Assembly (NCBI GenBank): GCA_014084085.1
Contig: NPFB01000047.1
Coordinates: forward strand, 769-64,768
Source of the DNA: Hondaea fermentalgiana
Taxonomy: Eukaryota > Sar > Bigyra > Thraustochytrida > Thraustochytriidae
Direction of reading: 5' to 3'
DNA length: 64,000 nucleotides
Shown: piece by piece, positions 48,401-59,074 of the stretch
Layout of the letters: every line of letters begins with the position of its first letter
Position numbering within the stretch: position 1 is the first letter of the stretch
Made by a program: the position numbers and the translations under genes
The notes under the pieces: model-generated
Seen by the model: the letters and a program-made list of their open reading frames with translations, nothing else
The model's database searches: none
Told to the model about the DNA's origin: nothing

Positions 48401-50153
48401 AGGGGGGGGTACTGAGCTTGCCAGGTCGCGTGTTTGAGGCGTAAACCACTCGGAAAGAATTACTAGGCCTAGGTCTTGTTTTAAAGTCGTCACGGGCCAT
48501 TCGCCACAAACTCGCTGGCCAACTTGAGCCCTGAGCCCTCGCTCGGGGCGGAAATATGGTCTAACGGACCTCCGGACGGCGGTCTATCTGGTCCATTTTG
48601 GCCCACCTTCGAGTCCGCGGCTGCGGGACTTGCCCTGGCTATCTCCTTGTCCGCCTTGGGCACTTGGATTCCTCGCGCGGGGGCGGACAGTTGGCCGCGC
48701 CTCTTTGAAAAACTTGATTGTTTGGTCGTGCTGTTGTAAAAGTTGTGCGCGTTCAAATGACAATTATAAAAAATGAATCGATCATCCCACCATGTCGTTC
48801 GACGCCTTTGATCCTGGACCCACGTCACCCCTTTCGACCCTGGATACAGTTTGCTGATCCTCTTCTCCCACCATTGGCGGCCGCGAAGCTATATAGACTG
48901 TAGCATCTCGCAGCCCTCAGCCGCCGACTTACCTACCCACCCACCCTCCCCATCGCCCGCCAGCCATGCTCGTACCCGTGCCGCCATTGTCGAACTCGCT
49001 CTATCTCCGCCGTGCGTCGTCGCGTTTCAGCCAGCTTGATTGACTTTCCTCGCTTCCTGCTGCTGCTGCTCAGCGCTCACAGTGCCTTCGCTGTTCTTGC
49101 CCTCTGAATCGGCCTGGCCTGCTCCGGCCTGCTTGCTCGTCCATTCCTCGCGGCATCTCGAGCTCGGCTCGTCCTTGCTCGCGGCCACGGTAGGACGGGC
49201 GGGCCTCGTGCTCGCATGTCGCTGTCGCTTGCCTTGTCCACCTGCGCCTGGTGCGAGACGTCCAACTTCTTCCAGGCTGCCCGGGAGCCCTCTCCCTGCC
49301 CGTGACTCGCACGGACGCCGGAATCCACTTCCGGAGCAGCCCATTCTGGTTCACGTGCGCGCAGGCTCTCTCGCCGACCGCTCGTCTCGTCTGGTCTCGT
49401 CTGATCTCGTCTCGCGGCGGCAATTCAGTCGAATCGATTCGGGTCGCGCTCTCGAGGGGGGCTCGCTCCATCGCGTTCAGACCGGGACCGCGCCGGAGCC
49501 CGCGCCGCCCTCTTCATCTATTTTCTCTCCGCTGCAGTCTGCAGCTGCGCGCATTCATTCCTCAATCATCGTCGCCTCTCCCTCCCGCCTCCGCGTGCCC
49601 CCTTTCGCCTCGAGCTCCAAGCTGGCCGGGCTACTGCTGCTATTGCTGCTATTGCTGCCAGGTGCTGCTTACACTTGCGTCGACTCATTCGCGCAGGTCA
49701 ATTCTCGCCTCTACTCGTTCGTTCGGCTGCGCGCTCGTACGAGTCCGGCCCAGCTCTGCCTTGCCAAAGGCGGCCTGCGAGCCCGGAATCCCCCGCGCGC
49801 CGCCTAGCCAAGCAGCCTGCCTGCCTGCCTGCCTGCCTGCCTGCCGGCGACGGCTGGGCGTACGCGCGCACGCGCGTGGGGCCTGCCGTGGCCGCCGTCG
49901 CATCGGCGGCAGCAGTCTCTCCGGGGCCAAGGCGCAGGCGGCGCCAGCCAGCTGCAGCCAGCAAGCTGAGAGCGCTCTCGCCTGAAAAGGACTGGACTAG
50001 GGGGGGTGGAAAAAGAAAAAGGAAGCGGGAAAAGAAAAACGAAAACCCCTTTTTCTTTTCTTTCTTTTTACAACAAGGTCCAGGTCCAACAACAAACGAG
50101 TTCGTGCGCCGCCGCAGACCCGGAACGGAACTCGGGCGGGCGCCATCTGCAGC

Positions 50154-51443
50154 ATGACGACACGCGTGGACGCGCGACCGCCGCTGCCTGCGATGGAGAG
50201 GCCGCGCATGCGCAGGACCACGGAGAGGCAGGGCGGCGTCGGCGGCGCCCTCGCCTGTGCCGCGCAGCAGAGAACCGCGCTCGCGTCGTGCCCGACGCTC
50301 GTGCTGGGGCCCGAGGCGGCCTTGCGCGCGGCCCAGACCCGGACGCAGACGCAGCGCAAGCCCGAGGGGGCGGAGCAGACCGCGGCGGCGGCGCGCCTCG
50401 AGCCGCCAGCGAGCGAGGACGTCAGGCTGCTCCGTAGAGCCTCGGTCGGCCAGCTCGCGTACGCAGTCAGCAACGTCGAGGCCCGCGCGGGCGGCCGCGA
50501 GACCGCCGACTTTCACGAAGCCCAACGCGCCGCGGAGAACGTTCGCTTCGCCGTCAGGCTTCAGACCGTGCTGCAGCGAGATGATCGCAGGATCCGGTTT
50601 GAAGGTGACAGGGCGCGAAGGGCCTCGTCAGGGCGAGTGGAAGAGCGCAAACACGCCGCTTTCAAGAGACACATGTCCACTTCGGAGGTGCCGCGACAAG
50701 TGCCCCGCGACAAGCCGCAAACTCCTCGGACTAGCAGGCCCCGGAGCAGAACGCTCAGCTCAAGCTGCCTGCCTCTTCCATCTCCCATCTCAGAGGTTGA
50801 TAATGCCTCGAGCGGCGGGGCCTCTTGCAAGGGCCATCAGGCGCGGACCGCATCACGGAGTCGCAGTCGGAGCCACCTCTGCGTCACAATGACCACGCGC
50901 ACAGCAATTGGTTCAGCTCTGCGACATCAAGCGTCGTCGCTGCGTCAAGCCTCGAACATCGGTCAAGGATTCCAGCAACCTGAAACGCATCACCCTCGTC
51001 ACGTCACCCGGACGCGATGCGAGGATCTCAACAAATGCGGCACGGACGCTGATGACTCTCTTGTACTTGACGAGGAGCCGGAGCCCGACCAAGGCCGTCT
51101 TCAGGAAAACCTCGCAAGCAAACAAGAGCGTGTGCTCCGGCCTCGCTTGGGCACCACAGCGTGCGTGCCTCAGCCAGACGCCCGGAATCATGCAGCAGCA
51201 GGGACTGCGACGAGCGTCGCATCGTCTGTCCGCGAGCGTCGAGCATCGACCGGCTGCGTTTCGCTTCGCCGCGAAATGAGCAACCCTCAAGTGCTCCAAA
51301 AGAGCATTCAGCTCTGCAATTCGCTTCAACTCGATACTCGACGCGTATCGTTGAAGAGGCGCCCGTCTTCATCATGCAAGACTGACTGTGATGCCTCTTC
51401 GGAAGCGTCCTCACCTGGGCTAGAACTCTCTCCAGTCGAGTGA
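50154..51443 (+). CDS. Hypothetical Ser/Arg-rich protein
   Basis: 429 aa. The family is not recognised. The first ~190 residues are Ala/Arg-rich and partly helical (FHEAQRAAENVRFAVRLQTV). A Ser/Pro/Arg stretch follows (RPRSRTLSSSCLPLPSPIS, SRSRSRSH), and the C-terminus is Ser-rich and ends in SSEASSPGLELSPVE. No transmembrane segment or catalytic motif is seen. An open frame of 1.3 kb in GC-rich DNA is only moderate evidence of a gene, so the call rests mainly on length. The start codon is uncertain. It is convergent with the LRR protein gene at 51745. Confidence 0.45.
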   Translation: MTTRVDARPPLPAMERPRMRRTTERQGGVGGALACAAQQRTALASCPTLVLGPEAALRAAQTRTQTQRKPEGAEQTAAAARLEPPASEDVRLLRRASVGQLAYAVSNVEARAGGRETADFHEAQRAAENVRFAVRLQTVLQRDDRRIRFEGDRARRASSGRVEERKHAAFKRHMSTSEVPRQVPRDKPQTPRTSRPRSRTLSSSCLPLPSPISEVDNASSGGASCKGHQARTASRSRSRSHLCVTMTTRTAIGSALRHQASSLRQASNIGQGFQQPETHHPRHVTRTRCEDLNKCGTDADDSLVLDEEPEPDQGRLQENLASKQERVLRPRLGTTACVPQPDARNHAAAGTATSVASSVRERRASTGCVSLRREMSNPQVLQKSIQLCNSLQLDTRRVSLKRRPSSSCKTDCDASSEASSPGLELSPVE

Positions 51444-51744
51444 GGGAAAGTTTCTTCGAGATTTGCCAAAGGCAGGCCCATGATCGAAAGTAATATGTGA
51501 TTTACTGTCCTCCTCCAAACCAAAGAACCAGGATCTTTCTTTAGTCGGCTCTTAGATGTGTCTGTAAAAAGAATTTCAAAACAAATTGTCACTTGCTGCT
51601 CCACAACCATTGGCTGGGCAACCTGCGTTGCGCCAGTCAATTGATAGATCTTCACTACACATTGAAGGAAGTAAACTCGAATGGATGTCGGAAGGGGATA
51701 AAGAAACAGAACAAAGCAAATAATAACACAACGAATGTGCGATC
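51444..51744. other. Convergent 3' spacer
   Basis: 301 bases between two convergent stops, AT-richer than its neighbours. Nothing is recognised. Confidence 0.5.
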
Positions 51745-53520
51745 TCATCCTGAACGCATCTCGGAAATGAGTCCTTCGAAGCGCGCAACGTTGCGCGCGT
51801 TCTTGGCCCGCTCTTGTGCCAAAGCTTGGCCCAGAACTTGAATTTCGCGCACGCGCTCGCGCGATTCCGCCTCTGCGTGTCCGAGCTCTGCGCGAAGCCG
51901 AGACTGTACCTCTTGCTCCTTCGTCAGGTCCGAATGCAGGGCAATCTCTTTCGCAGCCAGCTCATCCTTTTCCTTTTTCAGTGCGACAAGCGTTTGCTCA
52001 AGGACAGATACATTCTCTTCGCTGCGCTGCGCCTCTTGGCGCGCATTCGATGCCTCCTCGCGGGCCCGCTGCAGGTCAGACTGTACACTTTGCATACGCT
52101 GCGCTTGGTCCGCAAGCTTTCCGTCCCGGCGCTGAATCAGCTCGCGAAATTGTTCCATCTCTTTGGCAGCCTGCTCGAGTAAAGATGTTTTGCGCTCAAG
52201 ATCCTTACGCAAGGGTTCAAGGTCCTCTTGTTCCCGTGCAGTCTCCTCGTAGCTTTCAATGACCCCCTCTTGCTCCTCGATCGTGTCGCGTGCATCTTGG
52301 ATCTCGGCCTTGAGGTCTTCGATGCGTCTCTCTGCTTTCTCCAGAGCGCGTTCAAATTCTGATTGGTCTGAGGCCGCTCGCCGCATCTCGGCGAGACTCT
52401 CGTTCTGGTCTCGCAGCATGGCGTCTTTTACCCTGATAGCATCACGCGCTTCCTCGAGCTCATGTTCCAAGCCTTGTCGTACAGCTGCCGCAGCCGCTGT
52501 GACCCTGCGAACCTCTTCGCGAGCAACATCCGCCTCAGCCTGTGCTCGCAATGCATCGGCACGGGCTTCGTCAACATCTTTGACGCGCCGCTCGAGCGAG
52601 CGGGTTTCCAGACGTATAGATGCAATCTCTTCAGCGTGTTGCGAAGCCATTTCAGAAATCTTTGCGCGTGCTTCCGCGAGCTCGTTATCACGAGTTCGTA
52701 CGACCCCAATGAGACGTTCAAGTTTTTGCTTTTGCTCGCGAATGACACGTAATGCGCCCTGTAGTTCGAGGCAGACGCGCTGAAGACGCAACTCCTTGGA
52801 CGCTGTCTGCTCGCGCTCGGCGTCGAGTAGCTTTTGCAAATCCGCCTGGTGTCGAGCCCCCTCGCGTGCTGCAACTTCGGCTTCCTCTAGCCGGCGCGCC
52901 ATCGCGCGTTTCTCCTCGGTGGCTCGCGTGTGTGTCTTTTGCGCATCCTCTTTGGCGAAGTCGAGTGCTTGACGAAGGTGCTGTGCTTCTTCGAGCACGG
53001 CTCCGACTCTTTGCTCCAGCGCCAGCGCTTCGGCGGCGCGGTTGCGAGCTTCGGCAGCATGTTCCTCGCGACGAGATTCTGAAATAGCAAGCTTAGCGGC
53101 AAGGGCGTCAGCACGGCCAGCGAGTTGGTCCTGCGTGAGAGTGGAGGATTCTTGAAAATGGCTCAGACGCTGCGTGAGTGAGCGTTTCTCCTGAAGCGCG
53201 ACCTCCAGCTTTTCTGCTAAAGAAGCAGCTTCTTGCGATTTGGCGGCGAGCGCGGATCGCGACGAATCGAGATCTGCTTCGAGGGCTCGCAATTTATCCT
53301 GGGCAGCTTTAGCGCTGGCGACAGACTCTGCTTCTTTTGACGCTCGAGCGTGCCGAAGTTCTTCTTGCGTTGCTGCAAGCTTGTTCTCTAGGTCAGCGAG
53401 AACACGCTCGTTTGCTGCGAGCGATGTCTTTTCCAATCTTTCAAACCGCTGCCGCCATGCTTCTTGCTCATGGCTCTCGAGTCGCTGGCGAAGCAACGAG
53501 AGTTCGGCCAAGAAAAACTC

Positions 53521-53561
<41 letters not shown>

Positions 53562-55386
53562 CACGGCCGCCCGATACATTCTGGAGCCGAAGCAGCGATG
53601 CAGGTGAATCTTGTGTAGTCGATGTATCGGTGGAGGTGTTTGCTGTTATATTGAGATTCATGTCTCCAGTGGGCGCAATAATCTGATTGCGCTGCTCAAC
53701 AGCTTCTTTGTCTGTACATTCCTCAATATCCTCTTTTCTGCCATTTGGGTCGTTGCGGTCAATTGGGGAGTCAGCACGTGCTTGAGGGGTACATTCCTTC
53801 TTACTCTGCGAGGCTGCATTCTCACCGTCCTCATCATCGTTCTCTTTGTCGTCGTCGTCGTCGCCGTCGTCGTCGCTGCTGATCTCGTCCTTGACGCTGC
53901 TGTTGTCGGTGTCACCTTCACTTCGAACAGCTGATGACATCTCGGATTCTACAGTGCCCATGTTCGCAGGTGATGCTGAAATACTATCGCTGGTGGACGA
54001 TTCTTCGACAACCTCGGCGGCCCCAGTCTTTGCTTCGTCATTGCCAGACCTAGCGCGACGACCGGCCTCTCGACGCAACAAAACGAGCGTTTCGACGAGG
54101 TGACCTACCTTGAGCGATTCATCTCGTCGGCCAGCTCGCCGAAATCGAGCAATCTGTTGCTTTGATACTTCAACTCCACCTGATCGCAAGAGGTCTTGAA
54201 ACTCTCCGTCCTCGAGGCTGATGCTTCGAGCGAGCTTCCGACTTCCAGCCCATTCTTGAAGAACGTCAGAAGGACGGCGCGCGTTGTCTGCGTGCCAGTC
54301 CGCAAGAATCTGCGCATGCTGCGCATCGCTGAGCATGCGCTGGCGCAAGATGCGAGTATGAATGATGCGATCGCTTGACGCTGGTTCGACTGCCCATGGA
54401 TTGTGGAAACCCTTTCCCTTTCGTGGTGGAAAGTCTGTATTTTCTCTGATTTGAGAGCGCTCCATGCGCCGCAAGAAGAGTTCTGCGGCGCGTTGGAAGC
54501 GTGGGAGTTCTGGCGCATTCGATGTTGCGGAGTTAGCCACATCAAATGGCGAAATAGAAAAAGAAGTAGAAGAAGAAGAAGAAGAGGGAGGAGGATGAGG
54601 AGAAGATGGAGAAATGCCAACGTGGGCGTCTTGAGTCGCATGACGTCCACGACGCACACCTGGCGATACTATGAGCGCTGTCTCTGCATCCACGTCAATA
54701 TCCATTTCGCGAACCTGAGGAAGAATGTTTCGTACGTTTTGTGAAAGTTGACGCGTTGTCGTGCAGACGGGATTGTCCTCAAGTAAAAGCTTGGAAAGTC
54801 CGTCGCAGAGTCGAAGAGGTTCGAGAGCAGAGATTGTCCCGATACGATTTTGACGTAAGTTGAGTATTTCGAGCTGGCCCAAGACACTGAGGCCCTCGAC
54901 ATCTTCAATGGCGTTGTAAGAGAGATCAAGTTCGCGAAGACTTGCGAGCGGAGGGAGGCATCCTGCCGGCAGCGAGACCAAAAGGTTGCTGGCCAAACTG
55001 AGAAATAGCAAATGTGAGAGACCAGCCAAATCGGAGGCTTCAACGTTGCGCACGTCATTCGACGCAAGATTTAGTCTCCGTAGTGCTTGAAAGTCTGCAA
55101 TACCGCTCAAAGAAGTAAGTTGGTTGCCCTGAAGGTTCAGCGTACCGACAAGATGGGCTCGCGCTAGTGTGCTTGAGGAAAAGCTACTCTCGACACTGCC
55201 TTGCAGGCCTCGGTTGATAAAGCTCCAGTACTCCAACTCCACGACTTCATTGTGAGCCCTCCCTTCATCTGTTGCCTCGTTATTTTGCTGTTGCTGTTGA
55301 TCTTGCTGCTGTCTCGGCTGGACCTCGCCGTCAACCTCGACGTCCTCCGTTGGGTCAGGCCCTCGGCTACCTGGAAAACCTTGCAT
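51745..55386 (-). CDS. Leucine-rich repeat and long coiled-coil protein, centrosome/basal-body type
   Basis: 1213 aa. After an acidic, Gln-rich start come SDS22-type leucine-rich repeats at ~83-210 (LVGTLNLQGNQLTSLSGIAD, LRRLNLASNDVRNVEASDL, LLFLSLASNLLVSLPAGCL, LRELDLSYNAIEDVEGLSVL, LEILNLRQNRIGTISALEPL), closed by LSKLLLEDNPVC. A Ser/Pro linker and an acid-rich disordered part follow, then a polyQ run near 620. From ~630 to the end lies an almost continuous coiled coil (RLESHEQEAWRQRFERLEKT, then ELRHARASKEAESVASAKAA), finishing with EIQVLGQALAQERAKNARNV. LRR-plus-coiled-coil proteins of this build (for example LRRCC1 and centriolin) act at centrosomes and basal bodies. I cannot say which member this is. 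It is divergent from the CAP-domain gene at 55952. Confidence 0.75.
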
Positions 55387-55951
55387 GCCTTGCTCGCGCT
55401 CTGGATCTAAGGCAGCTGTATTTATCGCCGGCGAGGTCTTTCCTTGAGAAGGGCCTCGTGCATCATCGACCGCCGCCGCCGCCGCCGCCGCCGCCGCTGT
55501 TGCTGCTGCTGCTGTCCACTCGTGCGTGCGTGCGCGCGTGGGCTCGATCGAACTCTGCTCCAGTTAGACGAATGGAATCACCTCGACTGCGAGCAAGCAA
55601 GCATCATCAAACCGCCGCCTCGGCTCGCCTGGCCTCCACCGCAGTTACAAGAGCGTTGTGCAAACCGCTGCTGTAGGAAACCGTCAGAACAACGCAAATT
55701 CGTAAATCCCTCGCTCGGCGACGGCGGGCGAGCGAGGGTGACGGTATTGCTCGATCGACGGCATTGCTCGATCGACGGCATTGCTCGATCGACGGCATTG
55801 CTCGATCGACGGTATTGCTCGATCGACGGTATTGCTCGATCGACGGCATTGCTCGATCGACGGGGAAAGACGCCAACGTCAAGCTTTGTGAACCTTGAGT
55901 GAGGTTTCGCGCTCGCGAAGGCCCTAGAGGAGGAGAAAGCATACGGATAAG
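55387..55951. other. Divergent spacer with trinucleotide repeat and 17-bp minisatellite
   Basis: Shared upstream region of the LRR gene (-) and the CAP-domain gene (+). A (CGC)n tract (55470-55498) runs into GTTGCTGCT units (to about 55515), and seven 17-bp repeats lie at 55741-55859. No gene is seen; the ORFs crossing it translate the repeats. Confidence 0.7.
55741..55859 (+). repeat. 17-bp minisatellite, seven copies
   Basis: Seven head-to-tail copies of ACGGYATTGCTCGATCG, which differ only at the fifth base (T or C, in the order T C C C T T C). Each unit ends with the palindrome CGATCG, and consecutive units make TCGATCGA. The block ends 92 bp before the ATG of the lipid-anchored CAP-domain gene. 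Confidence 0.97.
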
Positions 55952-56542
55952 ATGGGTTGCGTGCAGTCGAAGGAGGCGCAAGCCCTCGAGGCCAAAGCGA
56001 AGATGGCCGCTGTGCCTGGACCTGCAAACGCAATAGCGCTTACTTCGAGCAACAAGGGCTTTGGCAGCAAGGCTGTTTTGCGAGGCAATCAGTGGACTGT
56101 GGAAAACGTGGGCGATGGCCGTGTCGATGTAGCTGTGCAAAAGACTACGCACGTAGTGGCTGTGCGCGACTGCAAGGGCTCAGACATTTTCCTGAGTGGC
56201 AAGTGCGCCACGGTGCAGCTTGATAGCTCCAGTAGGGTCTCTTTGTATGTCGAAAATGTGATTGGCAACGTAGAAATTTCCAATTGCAAGTCCGTCAAGG
56301 TGTATGTGAACGGTGTTGTGCCATGCATTACCATTGACAAGTCGGATGGCGTTCTTGTGGAACTCAGTAAAGAATGCGCCAGCAATCCAAACTTCATGAT
56401 AGTCGCAGCAAACTCCTCCGAAATGAACTGTGCCTTTGAGTTCAAGGGAGAAATGCGTGAGGTTCCTATTCCGGAACAATTCGTGCACAAGCTTGTTGAC
56501 AACAAGAAAGTCGAGACCAGTGTTTCTTCACTCTACCACTGA
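55952..56542 (+). CDS. Short CAP C-terminal (actin-regulatory) protein with N-terminal lipidation signal
   Basis: 196 aa. Residues ~40-195 form the beta-helical C-terminal domain of cyclase-associated protein: NQWTVENVGDGRVDVAVQ, VVAVRDCKGSDIFLSGKCAT, VSLYVENVIGNVEISNCKSV, VVPCITIDKSDGVLVELSKE, NSSEMNCAFE, PIPEQFVHKLVDNKKVETSV. In CAP this domain binds ADP-actin and speeds nucleotide exchange. The helical N-terminal domain, proline region and WH2 of long CAPs are missing, as in apicomplexan-type short CAPs. The start MGCVQSKE is a classic site for N-myristoylation at Gly2 with palmitoylation at Cys3, so membrane targeting of actin recycling is likely. That combination is inference from the sequence. 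The 17-bp repeat lies just upstream. Confidence 0.9.
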   Translation: MGCVQSKEAQALEAKAKMAAVPGPANAIALTSSNKGFGSKAVLRGNQWTVENVGDGRVDVAVQKTTHVVAVRDCKGSDIFLSGKCATVQLDSSSRVSLYVENVIGNVEISNCKSVKVYVNGVVPCITIDKSDGVLVELSKECASNPNFMIVAANSSEMNCAFEFKGEMREVPIPEQFVHKLVDNKKVETSVSSLYH

Positions 56543-57188
56543 TGTTTGCCTAAAAAACACGTATGGCATCAACTAACCAAGTGCGAATACGGCAAATGAC
56601 TTCGATCTGATTGTGAGGTTTCCTGTCGTTCGTATTTCGTACGCTCGAGAACCAATCCTTTCTCCCCTTCAGGATAAAAAGAATCTGATGTTAATGTTTT
56701 TCATGGGGGACATGGCCGGAGGCCAACTAGCACCTTCGCTCTTTCAGGCATAAGGTTCTGACCCTCAACGCGACGCAACTATGATGACGAAAAGGGGGGG
56801 GGGGGGGAGGAAAGAGAGAGAGAGAGAGAGGAAGAAGTTGACCATCAAGATAGACCCAACAACGAACTCTCATCGCTTGACTGCGAAATGTCACCTTGAT
56901 TTACTAGGCCTATTGTTCTCCTTCTGTTGGTCCCATCATCATTATGATCGAGAAATAAAAATAAAAAGCTAGGTTTTTTGACCCAACAAAGCGAAACAAA
57001 GATAGATCGATTGGGGATTGATTTGGCCGGCGGGGGGAGTAGAGTTCCCTCCCTCCTCCTCGCTTTCCGTCCGTTCGCCCAACGGAGTGCAGCGTCGTGC
57101 GGTGCCGGGGCGCAGACACGAGACGCGTCTCTCCGCTACGCCGTTCTGGCGCTGCGCGCTCTACACAAGCAGAGTGTAGTCGCACGAG
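56543..57188. other. Intergenic spacer with G14 and (GA)n
   Basis: Contains a 14-base G run at 56794-56807 and a GA repeat at 56812-56831, then a GATCGATTGGGGATTG segment near 57003. No gene is seen. Confidence 0.6.
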
Positions 57189-58619
57189 ATGAAGAAGTCA
57201 GCAGCCGCCGCCGCTGGCAACGACGAGGACGCGGACCTGCGCGCTGTCGCGGTCCGCCTGTGCAGGCACCTCGCAGCTCGAGACCTGATAGAGACTCTCC
57301 AAAGTCAAGTCGCCGCGCAGCGCACGCGACCGCTCGAGGAAGTTCACGAGGACAATGACCTCGATCATCGCGGAACCACGGGGGGCGATGTCGGCTTGAC
57401 GGCAGCTGCATCAGCTGCGCCGAGCACAGCTACGCATGGCGCGAGACGAAGGCGGTCAGCAGAGGCCGTGCACTGTGTCGACGTTCTGGGCCGCGATGCT
57501 AATACAGACCATAGCCAATTCGACGAGATGCTTCCGCAATTCTCCACCGAGACGATCATGGAGGCGCTCGAAATTGCGTGCTCTCGTCTCGAAATCGTAC
57601 CAGCAAGCATGCGGCGTCAACTCGTTGAGCGTTACGAATCGATTGCCGGCGTTGCCGCATCGTCAAATTCAGAAGTGTATGCCAAGCTGCTTCCTGTGCT
57701 CTGGCACATGCCAGAGACCCAGCGTCCCGTCTTTGGTGCACTTTGTGCGATGCTGCGCTCATGCCGAGACGCGGGACGTGAGTTGGCCGCCGAGTGGGCT
57801 GGGCGGTTTTTGATTCTCGACATGTATCAATCTGAAGCTGTAGTCTCTTTTCGTAGCGTGCGCGTTGCACGAGACCTCATGCGAGTCATAATCGACCGCC
57901 ACGAGATTGAGGCCGAGGAGGGTGCTCTTCTATCTAGCCCGCGCGCCTCTGCGGCCCCTTTTCATTATCCAGCCGACTCCACGGAATCTTCAGGAAAGGG
58001 TTCGCGCAAAGACAAGAGCAACGATTCGAGCAAGAAAAAATCGGGAAGTGGCTGGTTTGCCTCTTTACGAGGCAAACTAGGACGCGGTCGGGGTAGCAGT
58101 AATCCGAATTCGGCGTCGGCCTCCGCAGGAGCGGCTTCTACCTCCGCTGCAGCTTCTGCATCTGCCTCTGCATTTCCGAGGAACACTTCTTTGCATGCTC
58201 CCCCGGAAATCTTTCCACAAACGCACAGACTCAGCGCTGCAGATCACGCGGCACTCTTGACCAAGACGGCGCAGACTCCTACAGCACTTGCTGAACGATA
58301 TGGCCGGGCACCTCCTCCACCACCACCTCAAGCATCGCCGTCAACAGCACCAAAGCTGACCACAACCCGTCGCCGACACTCTTCTCTCGATCCCAGGCAC
58401 TCCTCGGAGACTGCAACATATGCGCAAGGCGCAAAGGATCAGCAGCAGAATCTCTCTGACAATCAAGAAAACCGCGAAGTTCGAATGACAAAGACGTCCG
58501 GCCGGAAAGGTGTTTCGGGCGATGACTCGGAACGCAGACGGTCGCTCTCTCACTCAGATGTCGACAAGATTCAGGATCAGGTCCGCGATCTGAGCAGCTC
58601 CGAGCTTTCCATATTGTAG
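57189..58619 (+). CDS. Hypothetical protein, possibly degenerate RhoGAP-like
   Basis: 476 aa. The N-terminal ~90 residues are Ala/Arg-rich. Residues ~105-245 (DEMLPQFSTETIMEALEIAC, YAKLLPVLWHMPETQRPVFG, ALCAMLRSCRDAGRELAAEW, then VRVARDLMRVIIDRH) have the helical spacing of RhoGAP domains, including an LPVLW...F.ALCAML pattern like the LPxxNxxLLxxL helix. The catalytic arginine finger is not clear, so this is a weak call. The remaining half is low-complexity Ser/Ala/Lys with proline stretches (PPPPPPQASPSTAP) and a Ser-rich C-terminus. It may be a signalling adaptor. AATAAA lies about 50 bp after the stop. Confidence 0.6.
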   Translation: MKKSAAAAAGNDEDADLRAVAVRLCRHLAARDLIETLQSQVAAQRTRPLEEVHEDNDLDHRGTTGGDVGLTAAASAAPSTATHGARRRRSAEAVHCVDVLGRDANTDHSQFDEMLPQFSTETIMEALEIACSRLEIVPASMRRQLVERYESIAGVAASSNSEVYAKLLPVLWHMPETQRPVFGALCAMLRSCRDAGRELAAEWAGRFLILDMYQSEAVVSFRSVRVARDLMRVIIDRHEIEAEEGALLSSPRASAAPFHYPADSTESSGKGSRKDKSNDSSKKKSGSGWFASLRGKLGRGRGSSNPNSASASAGAASTSAAASASASAFPRNTSLHAPPEIFPQTHRLSAADHAALLTKTAQTPTALAERYGRAPPPPPPQASPSTAPKLTTTRRRHSSLDPRHSSETATYAQGAKDQQQNLSDNQENREVRMTKTSGRKGVSGDDSERRRSLSHSDVDKIQDQVRDLSSSELSIL

Positions 58620-59074
58620 TACTATGACGTCGCGAGAATGCGCGTGGCAAAGGCGCATTTAATGCGAGTAAATAAATCAGAAGATGACAAAAATTCTCTA
58701 CTCTCGCAAAGACGAGCAGCCAAGCACCTGGTTCCTCACTTCCTCGTCCACCTTTTGCGGTAGTTGTAGACTGAACCCACTGCAGAAGCAAAGACGGACC
58801 TCTCCTCTTGCCGCGGCTGTCGGTCAATCTACACCATCCACGGTCTTCAAAAAAAAAAACACAACAAAAAATGGGTTGCGCACGGCACCGCACCACCACC
58901 AACATCAGCAAGTAAGCAGCAACAGACCTCATTGACAAGGAAAGAAACTACAAAGCTCGTTCGTTGCGCACGACAGAGGTAGCGGGGGAACGGGCACGAG
59001 CACGAGCACGAGCTCGCGACAACCTCGTCGCTTTCTCTTGTCCGATTGTCAAAAATAAAAGAGGAATAATAATA
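58620..59074. other. Spacer between two plus-strand genes
   Basis: 455 bases with an AATAAA-type poly(A) signal at about 58671 for the preceding gene and GAGCACGAGCACGAGC repeats near 58995-59015 before the DUS1 start. No gene is seen; one could read an in-frame ATG at 58964 into DUS1, but it would add 37 non-conserved residues. Confidence 0.5.

Larger units (their letters stand above)
47851..50153. other. Long gene-poor spacer with repeats
   Basis: 2.3 kb between the channel (-) and the Ser/Arg-rich hypothetical (+). It has GCGTTGCGGTGC-type degenerate repeats at 48033-48100, (GT)n at 48367-48400 next to a G run, a TATATA-like box near 48889, CCTG repeats at 49818-49846, and a purine/pyrimidine-biased segment at 49999-50090. 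ORFs crossing 48960-50000 on both strands are Ser/Arg/Ala-rich and mutually overlapping, with no protein family seen. Confidence 0.55.

Noticed and set aside
48960..50000. 255-codon and similar ORFs in the 48-50 kb spacer
   Set aside because: Ser/Arg/Ala-rich on both strands with mutual overlap; no family and no clear start.
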